From the NCBI RefSeq assembly GCF_943192895.1, contig NZ_CALPCB010000002.1:1-64000 (forward strand): a stretch of DNA of 64,000 bases, read 5' to 3'. The DNA comes from Veillonella_A intestinalis. GTDB taxonomy: Bacteria; Bacillota; Negativicutes; Veillonellales; Veillonellaceae. This document shows, piece after piece, positions 16,037 through 24,757 of this stretch (position 1 is the stretch's first letter; each line of letters opens with the position of its first letter). The notes beneath the pieces were generated by a model. The model did not search any database, was not told the DNA's origin, and saw nothing but the letters and a program-made list of their open reading frames with translations. A program made the position numbers and the translations under genes.

Positions 16037-18010
16037 ATGTCTGATACAACTAATAAACGATTTTATATTACTACGCCAATTTATTATCCAAGTGCTAAAT
16101 TACACATTGGCCATACCTATTGCACAACGATTGCGGATACAGTGGCACGTTTCAAACGTCGTGCTGGTTATGAAGTACGTTTTTTAACAGGGTCTGATGA
16201 ACATGGTCAAAAAATACAACGTGCTGCCGAAGCCATGGGTATTACCCCATTAGAATATACGACAAAGATTGTAAATGGGTTCCAAGAATTATGGAAAGCA
16301 TTGAACATTTCCAATGATGATTTTATTCGTACTACAGAAAAACGTCATGAAAAAGTCGTACAGTATTTATTCCAAAAGGCCTATGACAAAGGGGATATTT
16401 ATAAATCTAAATATAAAGGTTGGTACTGTACTCCTGATGAAACATTCTGGACTGAACAAAAATTAGGACCTAATCATACGTGTCCAGATTGTGGTCGTCC
16501 TGTGGAAGAAGTAGAAGAAGAAAGCTATTTCTTTAAAATGAATAAATACGCTGACCAGTGGCTACAATTTATTGAAGAAAATCCTGATTTTATTCAACCA
16601 GAAGCACGTCGTAATGAAATGATTCAGTTCGTAAAACAGGGTCTTGAAGACTTATGCGTATCGCGTACTAGCTTTGACTGGGGTATTAAAGTTCCATTTG
16701 ATCCTAAACATGTTGTATATGTATGGTTTGATGCGTTAGTTAACTATATTAGTGCGTTAAATCCATTAGAAGAGGATAAGAGCTTATTTGAAAAATTCTG
16801 GCCGGCGGATATTCATTTAGTGGGGAAAGAAATTGTTCGTTTCCACTCGATTATTTGGCCGATTATGCTTATGAGTTTGGAACTTCCTATTCCAAAGAAA
16901 GTGTTTGGTCATGGCTGGCTTGTAGTTGATGGCACAAAAATGAGTAAATCCCTTGGCAATGTAGTGGACCCAATCCCATTGATTGATATGTATGGCTCTG
17001 ATGCGTTGCGTTATTATTTGCTTAGTGAAATTCATTTAGGTAATGATGGTAACTTTACTTTGCCAAACTTTGTACAGCGAGTAAACTCCGATTTAGCTAA
17101 TGATTTAGGTAACTTATTAAATCGTACTGTGGCTATGATTGAAAAATATCATGGTGGTGTTATTACAGCTATGCCTTCGGTTGGTGAGTATGATAAAGAT
17201 CTAGCTGCTTTGGCTGTGCAGACTGTAAAAGATTATGAAACCTATATGGAAGCGTTTGATTTAAATCGCGCTTTAAAAGCTGTGTGGGCTCTTATCAGCC
17301 GTACCAATAAATATATTGATGAAACTATGCCTTGGGTATTGGCTAAAGGCGCTAATGAAGGGGATGCAGAAAAACTACAGACTGTTATGTATCACTTAGC
17401 AGAAGCGCTTCGTATTATTGCAGTGTTAGTCGATCCAGTAATCCCTACAGGGGCTCCTAAAATTTGGGACCAGTTAGGTTTAACTGGCTTTGCGGGGGCT
17501 ACCTTAGATGATGTTCGTCAATGGGGTGGTTTAGCTACAGGTACTAAAGTCGTAAAAGGGGATCCAATTTACCCTCGCTTCGAAGTGCCTGAAATGATTG
17601 AAACGCCGGCTGTAGCTAATGAAGTTGTTGTAGCTCAGGACGAGAATGAAGCAACTGAAGCGGCACAAGAAATTCCACCAATTAAAGAAAATATTGAATA
17701 CGATGATTTTGCTAAATTAGATTTACGGGTAGCACAAGTTATTTCTTGTGAAAAAGTTAAAAAATCTAAGAAACTTTTAAAATTTGTTCTTGATGTAGGT
17801 GTAGAAGAACGGATTGTAGTGAGTGGTATTTCTCAATATTATGAACCAGAGAGCATGATTGGTAAAAAAGTAATCTACTTAGCTAATTTAGCCCCTAAAA
17901 AATTAATGGGCATTGAATCTAGCGGTATGATTTTATCTGCCTCCGATTTTGCTGATCATTTAGAAGTAACTAATATTGAATCCTTAATCCCAGGAAGTTT
18001 GGTGAAGTAA
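16037..18010 (+). CDS. metG: methionyl-tRNA synthetase
   Basis: A 657-residue class I aminoacyl-tRNA synthetase that charges tRNA-Met. It has the HIGH signature in KLHIGHTYC, the KMSKS signature in GTKMSKSLGN, a zinc-knuckle-like CPDCGRP near residue 155, and an anticodon-binding helical domain. From about residue 550 it carries a fused EMAPII/Trbp111-type tRNA-binding domain (DDFAKLDLRVAQV...GMILSASD), which also dimerises the enzyme. GAGGAGG lies 10 bases upstream. tatD follows after one base, as in Bacillus metS-yabD. Confidence 0.97.
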   Translation: MSDTTNKRFYITTPIYYPSAKLHIGHTYCTTIADTVARFKRRAGYEVRFLTGSDEHGQKIQRAAEAMGITPLEYTTKIVNGFQELWKALNISNDDFIRTTEKRHEKVVQYLFQKAYDKGDIYKSKYKGWYCTPDETFWTEQKLGPNHTCPDCGRPVEEVEEESYFFKMNKYADQWLQFIEENPDFIQPEARRNEMIQFVKQGLEDLCVSRTSFDWGIKVPFDPKHVVYVWFDALVNYISALNPLEEDKSLFEKFWPADIHLVGKEIVRFHSIIWPIMLMSLELPIPKKVFGHGWLVVDGTKMSKSLGNVVDPIPLIDMYGSDALRYYLLSEIHLGNDGNFTLPNFVQRVNSDLANDLGNLLNRTVAMIEKYHGGVITAMPSVGEYDKDLAALAVQTVKDYETYMEAFDLNRALKAVWALISRTNKYIDETMPWVLAKGANEGDAEKLQTVMYHLAEALRIIAVLVDPVIPTGAPKIWDQLGLTGFAGATLDDVRQWGGLATGTKVVKGDPIYPRFEVPEMIETPAVANEVVVAQDENEATEAAQEIPPIKENIEYDDFAKLDLRVAQVISCEKVKKSKKLLKFVLDVGVEERIVVSGISQYYEPESMIGKKVIYLANLAPKKLMGIESSGMILSASDFADHLEVTNIESLIPGSLVK

Positions 18011-18011
18011 G

Positions 18012-18782
18012 ATGCGTTTATTTGATACTCATGCGCATATTAACGATAATCGCTTTGATAACGATAGAGAGGCTATGCTTGAAGATTGTTTAGCTCAAGG
18101 CGTAGAATTTATTATGTGTCCGGCGGTGGATCGTGAAACTGCTGAATCGGCTATTGCTCTAGCAGCTAAGTATGACTTTGTATATGCGTCAGTGGGTGTA
18201 CATCCTCACGAATCAAAAGATGTAACCGAAGCTGATTACGAATACTTTAAAGAACAAGCGTTGCATAATGATAAAGTAAAGGCCATTGGTGAAATTGGCT
18301 TAGATTATTATTATGACTTTTCTGATAGAGATACTCAGATGCGCGAATTTAAACGTCAACTAGACTTAGCTCGTGAAGTAGATTTGCCTATTATTATCCA
18401 TGATCGTGATGCTCATGGTGATATTATGGACACGCTGCGTACTTATGGTAAAGGTAACTATGGTATTTTCCACTGCTATTCTGGAAGTTGGGAAATGGCA
18501 AAAGAATGTATTAAAATGGGTTATTATATTTCTTTTGCAGGCCCTGTGGTATTTCCAAAATCTACTAAATTAAAAGAAGTAGCTAAAGAGGTGCCATTAG
18601 ATCGTTTGTTGATTGAAACAGATTCGCCTTATTTAACGCCACCACCATTTAGAGGACGTCGTAATGACCCTAGTAAAACACAATTTGTGGCGCAAGAAAT
18701 TGCTAGCCTTCGTGGCATGGATCCTGATGAATTAGCAGCTATTGCCCTTGAAAATGGGAAACGTATATTTAATATAAAATAG
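18012..18782 (+). CDS. tatD: TatD-family metal-dependent DNase
   Basis: A 256-residue TIM-barrel hydrolase of the TatD family; members are metal-dependent 3'-5' exonucleases on DNA and RNA. Metal ligands are visible: LFDTHAHIND at the start, GEIGLDYYYD, IIHDRDAH, FHCYSG and the aspartate in IETDSPYLTPPP. It matches Bacillus yabD in place. A strong terminator ends the metG-tatD unit; in Bacillus the next gene would be yabE, but here a polyphosphate operon intervenes. Confidence 0.92.
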   Translation: MRLFDTHAHINDNRFDNDREAMLEDCLAQGVEFIMCPAVDRETAESAIALAAKYDFVYASVGVHPHESKDVTEADYEYFKEQALHNDKVKAIGEIGLDYYYDFSDRDTQMREFKRQLDLAREVDLPIIIHDRDAHGDIMDTLRTYGKGNYGIFHCYSGSWEMAKECIKMGYYISFAGPVVFPKSTKLKEVAKEVPLDRLLIETDSPYLTPPPFRGRRNDPSKTQFVAQEIASLRGMDPDELAAIALENGKRIFNIK

Positions 18783-18797
18783 AAAAGTAAACATAAA

Positions 18798-18846
18798 AAG
18801 AAAGGCTCCTTTTGCTAGTTTGGTGAAGGGAGCCTTTCTTTTGTTT
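18798..18846 (+). terminator. terminator after tatD
   Basis: AAGAAAGGCTCC pairs with GGAGCCTTTCTT around an 18-base loop, followed by TTGTTTT. Confidence 0.9.
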
Positions 18847-18922
18847 TATCCGTAAATTATAAGTAACCCTTTGGAAATTACTAGAAATTTTGTATAAAAC
18901 ACGTAAAGATTATGTAATATTC

Positions 18923-18951
18923 TTGAAATACCCTTTCAGTTTCGGTAAGAT
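18923..18951 (+). promoter_or_regulatory. promoter of the polyphosphate operon
   Basis: TTGAAA (18923-18928), a 17-base spacer and TAAGAT (18946-18951), about 38 bases before the first ppx/gppA gene. Confidence 0.6.
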
Positions 18952-18988
18952 TAAGGTAACATATTGTTTTAGAGTGAGAGGTAAAAAT

Positions 18989-20527
18989 ATGAAGCGTGTT
19001 TCATTTATTGATTTAGGATCTAACTCCGTTCGTTTTGTAATTATTGAAATTAATAAAAATGGAAGTTATCAGCTTATATATCAACAAAAGGAAAGCATTC
19101 GTTTAAGTGAAAATATGTGGGAGAAGAATCGTCTCACCGATGAAGCGATTGACCGTGCTATTTTGACTTTAAAGGGTTTTGCTCATATGGCCAAGGCTAT
19201 GGAAAGTGAAGAGATTTACGCGGTCGCTACAGCGGCAGTTCGCTTAGCTAAAAATGGTGATGATTTCATTCGAATTGTGAAGGAACGAACCGGCATTAAT
19301 CTAGAGTGTATTGATGGTTCAGAAGAAGCCTTTTTAGGGTTCTTAGGGGTTGTTAATACTATCGGCTTAGAAGATTTTATTCTATTCGATTTAGGTGGCG
19401 CTAGTATTGAGATTACCTTAGTTAAGAGTCGCAAGATAAAACAGAGTGTAAGTTTGCCTATGGGCGCACTCACTTTGACAGGGGAGTTTCAAAAAGGCGA
19501 TGAAATGAGTGAGAAGGAACGTAAAAGTCTTATCTCATACATTCAAGACATGCTTAGCAAAGAAAAGTGGTTAAAAAATAAGCAATTACCTTTAGTTGGG
19601 ATTGGTGGCACCGTACGTAATTTAGCTAAAATTGATCAGCGAGCTCATAACTATCCCATTGCAAAATTACATAATTATGAACTCACGTATGAACGTTTAG
19701 ATGAAATTTATGATATGGTTTGCAATAAATCCTTAGAGCAGCGTCGTAAAATAGCAGGTCTTTCTGTAGAACGTGCTGATATTATTATTGCTGGCACAGC
19801 TTTAATTAGAGAACTTATGCAATTTGTTGATGCGAATACAATTCGTGTTAGTGGTTGTGGCCTTCGCGATGGCATGTTCTATCGGTATTATGGCGAACAT
19901 TATTTAAATCCAGATGGTATTATTGATAATATTTTGATGCACTCCACTCAAAATGTATTGCTTGGTATGGTTCAATGTGATTTAATCCATGCAAAATATA
20001 TTACGAATTTAGCCACCATGTTATTTGATCAATGGAATTTAGTATATCAGTGGGGCGAACGAGCACGAGAATTAATACAAGTAGCTGCGTTACTTCATGA
20101 TTTGGGAAAAAGCATTAACTATTATGGTCATGCGCGACATAGTGCGTACTTAATTGTAAATAGTAATTTATATGGCTTATCCCATCGTGAGCAGGCTATT
20201 TGTGCCTTTGTAGCAGCTAATTCACATGGAGCCAATAATAAGTTTATTAAGAGTTCGCCTTATGGGCATTTATTAAGCACTGACGATAAGACTATGATAG
20301 CTCAAGTATCCCTCATATTAGCGTTGGCTGAGGCTATTGATGAAAGTCATGAGCAATCGGCTGTCTTAGTTAATTCTGATTTTACAGATAAAGATATTAC
20401 TGTAACAGTTTGGAAAAAGCCAGGGGGCAATACATCGATGGCTGAGGTGGTGATTAATAAATTAATCAAACAATGTAAGAAAGATTTTAAAAAGAATCTA
20501 CTTGTAGAATGGCGTGAAGCCTTGTAA
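18989..20527 (+). CDS. Ppx/GppA exopolyphosphatase-family protein with HD domain
   Basis: A 512-residue member of the ASKHA-fold Ppx/GppA family, which hydrolyses polyphosphate ends or pppGpp. The N-terminal half has the phosphate-binding FIDLGSNSVRF, ATAAVRLAKN, the glutamate motif DGSEEAFLGF and a DLGGASIEI motif. The C-terminal half is an HD-type domain with ALLHDLGK and further histidines (YYGHARHSAY). All catalytic elements appear intact. The ATG at 18989 is chosen with GAGAGGT six bases upstream; an in-frame extension to 18890 overlaps the promoter. It is first in a tight operon with a degenerate paralogue (nine bases on) and ppk1. Whether it acts on polyP or (p)ppGpp cannot be told from sequence. 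Confidence 0.88.
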   Translation: MKRVSFIDLGSNSVRFVIIEINKNGSYQLIYQQKESIRLSENMWEKNRLTDEAIDRAILTLKGFAHMAKAMESEEIYAVATAAVRLAKNGDDFIRIVKERTGINLECIDGSEEAFLGFLGVVNTIGLEDFILFDLGGASIEITLVKSRKIKQSVSLPMGALTLTGEFQKGDEMSEKERKSLISYIQDMLSKEKWLKNKQLPLVGIGGTVRNLAKIDQRAHNYPIAKLHNYELTYERLDEIYDMVCNKSLEQRRKIAGLSVERADIIIAGTALIRELMQFVDANTIRVSGCGLRDGMFYRYYGEHYLNPDGIIDNILMHSTQNVLLGMVQCDLIHAKYITNLATMLFDQWNLVYQWGERARELIQVAALLHDLGKSINYYGHARHSAYLIVNSNLYGLSHREQAICAFVAANSHGANNKFIKSSPYGHLLSTDDKTMIAQVSLILALAEAIDESHEQSAVLVNSDFTDKDITVTVWKKPGGNTSMAEVVINKLIKQCKKDFKKNLLVEWREAL

Positions 20528-20536
20528 GGAGGTATT

Positions 20537-22087
20537 ATGGCCTTAGAAAAGCCGCTCTTGTATGGAATTATCCATTTAGGGGCTAGTAGCATGAGTATGA
20601 CAATCGTAGAATATACAACGATTGATGATGTAAAGATAATTGAATATGCGTCTCGTGATGTTACCTTCGGAGAAGAGCTGTTTCATAATAAACGCTTGTC
20701 ATTTCAAACGATTGAAGAAATTTGCCGGCTCTTAAAAGGCTATAAACGACTGATGAAAGAAAATGGCGTAACGGAGTATACCGTGTATGCCACGGCCATT
20801 GTGCGTGAGGCAGAAAATCGTCGTAGTATTATGGACCAAATCTTTATGCAAACAGGCTTTAAAGTAGAAGTTGTGGATATGCCTAAAGAAATTTATTTTA
20901 AATATTTTGGTCTTTATTATCATATGATGCATCAAGGGTTAACCAATACAGATGATGCTGCATTGTTCCTTGATATTACATCTGGTGGTGTAGGTATTAC
21001 CGTTTGGAAAGGCGGGGCCTTACTATTTCAGGAAAATATCCATATTGGTACGTTACGGGTAATGGAGTCCTTTAATCGTAATCAGCGGTCCTCGTTGTCT
21101 TTCCCAGATGCGGTAGGTGAATACTTGCATAGTATGCTAAAACCAGTGGAAGAGGAAGTACGTCGTTTTAATGTTAAATATTTTGTTTTATCAGGGGACG
21201 AGGCTCGTGAAATTGCTAATTTGATGGGGTTTGAAACTCATGGTAAAGAGACTATGGCTTTATTGCCTAAGCAATTTGAAGAGTTCGTTGAGTCTTTCCA
21301 TGGGGTAACGGCGACTAAGTTAGTCAACCGTTATCAATTACCAGAATATCGGGCTAATATTTTAATGCCTACCATTGTTTTGTATTCTGAACTACTTAAA
21401 ATGGTTCATCCGCAAAGTTTATTGATTAGTTCCTATGGGTTTGTGGATGGGGTAGTCTTATACTATGGGGCTGAAATTGAAAATAATAAGTTTTTATATA
21501 TGATGCGCGAGCAAAATTTACAGTTAGCTAGAGCCATTGCAGAGAGTTATCAGGTGGATACGAAGCATGCTCGTGAAGTAGAACGTTTTTCCCTCCAGTT
21601 ATGTCGTGGGCTACTTGAATATGGCATTACAGATCGTATGATTTTTGTCCTTCAATTGGCGGCTATTTTGGCTGAAGTTGGCAAATTTGTTAGTTTACGC
21701 AATCATAGTGAACACGCTTATCATATTATTATGGGCACAGACTTATTTGGCCTATCGGATAGTGAAAAGGAAGTTGTTGCTAATGTAGTGTACTATCATT
21801 ACAAGGGTAAACCAGATGATGATGATGAAAACTTCCGTTATTTAAAAGAATCGCAAAAAGTATGGGTCATGAAGTTTGTCGCCATATTGCGTTGTATGCG
21901 GGCCTTAGATGTAAGTCATAAACGTAAGATTTCAAAAATTGCTGTGAAACGTGATGATAAAAAAATGATTGTCAAAGTGCATACAGACCAAGATATATCA
22001 TTAGAGAAGTGGACCTTTGAGAGAGAAGCTGAATATTTTAGCGAAGTATTTGGTTTGGAAATGGTCTTACGTATAGGAGGCAAATAA
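20537..22087 (+). CDS. degenerate Ppx/GppA paralogue (probable pseudoenzyme)
   Basis: A 516-residue protein with the same layout as its upstream neighbour, but key positions differ. The IDLGSNS loop reads IIHLGASS (Asp to His). DLGGASIE reads DITSGGVGI (the Glu is lost). The HD pair in ALLHDLGK is replaced by AILAEVGK. ATAIVREAEN and one Glu of the central motif (MPKEIYFKYFG) remain. The frame is intact over its whole length and AAGGAGG precedes the ATG, so it is a maintained gene, not a decayed one. It lies three bases before ppk1. A regulatory or scaffolding role for the Ppx or Ppk partner, or polyP binding without hydrolysis, is inferred. Confidence 0.82.
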   Translation: MALEKPLLYGIIHLGASSMSMTIVEYTTIDDVKIIEYASRDVTFGEELFHNKRLSFQTIEEICRLLKGYKRLMKENGVTEYTVYATAIVREAENRRSIMDQIFMQTGFKVEVVDMPKEIYFKYFGLYYHMMHQGLTNTDDAALFLDITSGGVGITVWKGGALLFQENIHIGTLRVMESFNRNQRSSLSFPDAVGEYLHSMLKPVEEEVRRFNVKYFVLSGDEAREIANLMGFETHGKETMALLPKQFEEFVESFHGVTATKLVNRYQLPEYRANILMPTIVLYSELLKMVHPQSLLISSYGFVDGVVLYYGAEIENNKFLYMMREQNLQLARAIAESYQVDTKHAREVERFSLQLCRGLLEYGITDRMIFVLQLAAILAEVGKFVSLRNHSEHAYHIIMGTDLFGLSDSEKEVVANVVYYHYKGKPDDDDENFRYLKESQKVWVMKFVAILRCMRALDVSHKRKISKIAVKRDDKKMIVKVHTDQDISLEKWTFEREAEYFSEVFGLEMVLRIGGK

Positions 22088-22090
22088 GGT

Positions 22091-24205
22091 ATGTTTAATA
22101 ATTATAAATATTACTTTAATCGTGAATTATCTTGGCTAAAGTTTAACCAACGAGTGTTGCAAGAGGCCATTGACAACTCTAATCCTTTAATGGAAAAATT
22201 GCGTTTTATTGCTATTACCAGTTCTAATTTAGACGAATTTTTTATGATTCGTGTAGCTGGTTTAAGGCACCAAGAAGAAAATGGGATTGTAAAATATGAT
22301 GCGGCACATATGGATGCGAAGGCTCAATTAAAGGCTATTGATGAGTCGGCAAAGCGTTTAGTGCGCGTGCAATATACGTATTTGAATCATGTTATGGAAA
22401 TGCTAGGTAAAGAAGGTTTACATTTTGTTAGGCCGGAAGATTTAAATAGTGAACAATTAGAGTGGTTGCGGATGCACTTTGAGCGAGTGGTATATCCTGT
22501 TGTTACGCCGCTGGCTGTAGACTCTGGCCATCCATTTCCTTTTTTAGCGAATAAAACTATTAATACAGTAGTTCAGATTAAGCGTTCTATCGTAGAAACT
22601 GAAGAAGATGTAGAAGCAAAAATTGCTATTTTGCCAATCCCATCCGTATTGGATCGTATCGTAGAAGTACCTAGTCATGAAGGGCAACGTTACTTTATTT
22701 ATTTAGAAGATATTATTACCTATTATGCGCATACTTTCTTTGTAGGGTATGATATTTTAAAAACTATGACATTCCGCGTTACCCGTGATGCGGACTTAGA
22801 GATTGATGAAGAAGAAGCACAGGATTTGCTCCTTGAAATGGAGGAATCCTTACGCCGTCGTCGCCGTGGTGCAACTGTACGCTTAGAAGTGGCGGGAGAG
22901 CCTGATGATGAGTTGTTGCATTTTATTTTATCCAGTTTACAGTTAAAGCCTAAAGATGCGTTTATGGTTCATGGTCCATTAGATTTATGTATGTATTTTA
23001 GTTTCTGTGATTTGCCTGGCTATGAGCATTTACGATATGTGCCATTTGAGCCTTGTGAACCAGCTGATTTGGTAGGTCATGAAGAAGAAAATATCTTTGA
23101 TCTTATTAAGCGTCATGATATTTTTGTACATCATCCTTTTGAAACCTTCCAAACAGTAGAGGACTTTGTAGCACAAGCGGCCAATGATGCTAATGTATTA
23201 GCTATTAAGCAAACCTTATACCGTGTAAGTAGCAATTCGCCAATTATTTCTTCCTTAATTAAAGCAGCTGATAATGGTAAGCAGGTAACTGTGCTTATGG
23301 AAGTAAAAGCTCGTTTTGATGAAGCAAATAATATCTTGATGGCTCGTCGCCTTGAAAAATCAGGTTGCCATGTTATTTATGGATTAAAAGGTTTGAAAAC
23401 TCATTCTAAAATTACCATGGTTGTACGCCGTGAAGATGATGCTATTCGTCGCTATGTTCATTTGGCTACAGGGAACTATAATGGTAAAACAGCTCGTTTA
23501 TATACGGACTGTGGTATTTTTACTTGCAATGATGAATACAGCGAAGATGCATCAGCATTCTTTAATTTAATTTCAGGATATTCAGATCCACCTATTTGGA
23601 ATAAATTCATAGTGGCACCACTCAATTTGCGGGAGAAGATTATGGAGCAAATTGATGAAGAAATCAAATATGCTGAACAAGGGGAAGAAGCGTATATGAT
23701 TGCTAAAATGAACTCCTTGTTAGATAAAGAAGTAGTGGCTAAATTATATGAAGCTTCATCAAAAGGGGTAAAAATCGATTTAATAGTTCGAGGTATTTGC
23801 ACTTTGCGCCCAGGGATTCCAAATGTAAGTGAAAATATTCAAGTTCGTTCCATTATTGGGCGCTTCTTAGAACATCATCGCTTATTCTATTTCCGCCATG
23901 GTGGTAGTGATCGTGTATTCTTGTCGAGTGCTGATTGGATGCCAAGAAATTTAAATGAGCGGGTAGAATTGATGATTCCAATTGAAGATAAAGATCATAA
24001 AGAACGTATTCGTGGTATTTTAGATCTATATTTACAAGATAATCAAAAGGCTCATGTAATGAGAGCTGATGGGTCTTATCGTAAATTGGTAAGTAAAGAA
24101 GACCGTGTTTCGGCCCAAGAAGTACTCATGAAAGAGGCTAAAAAGGCTTGTGAACGTCCACAACTAACTGTAGTAGAACGAATGCAACCAATGTATAAAG
24201 AGTAA
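22091..24205 (+). CDS. ppk1: polyphosphate kinase 1
   Basis: A 704-residue Ppk1 that reversibly polymerises the ATP gamma-phosphate into polyphosphate at the membrane. The N-terminal YFNRELSWLKFNQRVLQEA is the family signature. The phospholipase D-like core has GLKTHSKITMVV, which holds the autophosphorylated histidine, and the second histidine region LEHHRLFYF; GSADWM-like SSADWMPRN and LNERVE complete it. The length is normal. GGAGG is close upstream, inside the end of the previous gene. Coupling of polyP synthesis with a Ppx and a Ppx-like pseudoenzyme in one operon suggests tight control of polyP length or amount. Confidence 0.96.
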   Translation: MFNNYKYYFNRELSWLKFNQRVLQEAIDNSNPLMEKLRFIAITSSNLDEFFMIRVAGLRHQEENGIVKYDAAHMDAKAQLKAIDESAKRLVRVQYTYLNHVMEMLGKEGLHFVRPEDLNSEQLEWLRMHFERVVYPVVTPLAVDSGHPFPFLANKTINTVVQIKRSIVETEEDVEAKIAILPIPSVLDRIVEVPSHEGQRYFIYLEDIITYYAHTFFVGYDILKTMTFRVTRDADLEIDEEEAQDLLLEMEESLRRRRRGATVRLEVAGEPDDELLHFILSSLQLKPKDAFMVHGPLDLCMYFSFCDLPGYEHLRYVPFEPCEPADLVGHEEENIFDLIKRHDIFVHHPFETFQTVEDFVAQAANDANVLAIKQTLYRVSSNSPIISSLIKAADNGKQVTVLMEVKARFDEANNILMARRLEKSGCHVIYGLKGLKTHSKITMVVRREDDAIRRYVHLATGNYNGKTARLYTDCGIFTCNDEYSEDASAFFNLISGYSDPPIWNKFIVAPLNLREKIMEQIDEEIKYAEQGEEAYMIAKMNSLLDKEVVAKLYEASSKGVKIDLIVRGICTLRPGIPNVSENIQVRSIIGRFLEHHRLFYFRHGGSDRVFLSSADWMPRNLNERVELMIPIEDKDHKERIRGILDLYLQDNQKAHVMRADGSYRKLVSKEDRVSAQEVLMKEAKKACERPQLTVVERMQPMYKE

Positions 24206-24230
24206 AAACTATTAATTTATAGAAGTTTAA

Positions 24231-24265
24231 CCTATAATTTATAGGAAATTAGTCTATAATTATAG
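24231..24265. repeat. tandem AT-rich palindromes after ppk1
   Basis: CCTATAATTTATAGG (24231-24245) and CTATAATTATAG (24254-24265) are palindromes repeated at about 23-base spacing, each followed by a GAAATT/GAATTT run. No gene lies in the 550-base gap after ppk1; besides these repeats it holds the palindrome at 24296, a terminator at 24475 and the promoter of the next gene. Confidence 0.6.
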
Positions 24266-24295
24266 GAATTTTACTTATACATGGAGGTAAAATAT

Positions 24296-24312
24296 TTACA
24301 CGAATCGTTTAA
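24296..24312. promoter_or_regulatory. candidate operator, near-copy of the site at 51000
   Basis: TTACACGAATCGTTTAA differs by one base from the perfect palindrome TTACACGAATCGTGTAA found (on the other strand) at 51003-51019. The match of 16 in 17 bases at two intergenic places suggests a shared binding site. The regulator is unknown. Confidence 0.4.
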
Positions 24313-24474
24313 CGAATGAGAGCGGAATATATAAATTTGCTTTGGTTAAAAATTCTCTATAATTTTACAAAAATTTAGTAAAAACAAATAAATTTTCTGA
24401 ATCGAAAAGATACTCTTTTTTGATAAAGATTTGAATATATCAAAAGTTGGTATTAAAATTCGGAAACATAATAT

Positions 24475-24540
24475 AACCCTTCACTCCTTATGGGATAGGC
24501 TTTTCAAGCGTATGCTATCAGTGGTGAAGGGTTTATTATT
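24475..24540 (+). terminator. large-loop terminator after the ppk operon
   Basis: AACCCTTCAC (24475-24484) pairs perfectly with GTGAAGGGTT (24524-24533), followed by TATTATTA. The 39-base loop contains a GATAG/CTATC inner stem, so the structure is branched. Confidence 0.75.
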
Positions 24541-24707
24541 ACTAAACTGAATAAAAAATGAACGAAAGATTTAGTAAAAAAATAAATATATGTGGTGATA
24601 ACTCTTTAGTGTACACTGTGTATGGACTCAATATAAAATAACCGCACATTTGATAAAACCTGAGAACCTTATGAAATAGCCATTCTTTTTCGTATTGCTC
24701 AAAATGA

Positions 24708-24737
24708 TTGACGGTGAATATCTCTTTGTGGTAGAAT
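24708..24737 (+). promoter_or_regulatory. promoter of the yabE-like gene
   Basis: TTGACG (24708-24713), an 18-base spacer and TAGAAT (24732-24737), about 20 bases before the start codon. Confidence 0.65.
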
Positions 24738-24757
24738 AGGCGAGCAGGAGGGATTAG

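Noticed and set aside
24281..24319. Short frame ATG GAG GTA ... TGA after ppk1
   Set aside because: Twelve codons, no ribosome binding site before it; the GGAGG is inside the frame rather than upstream.
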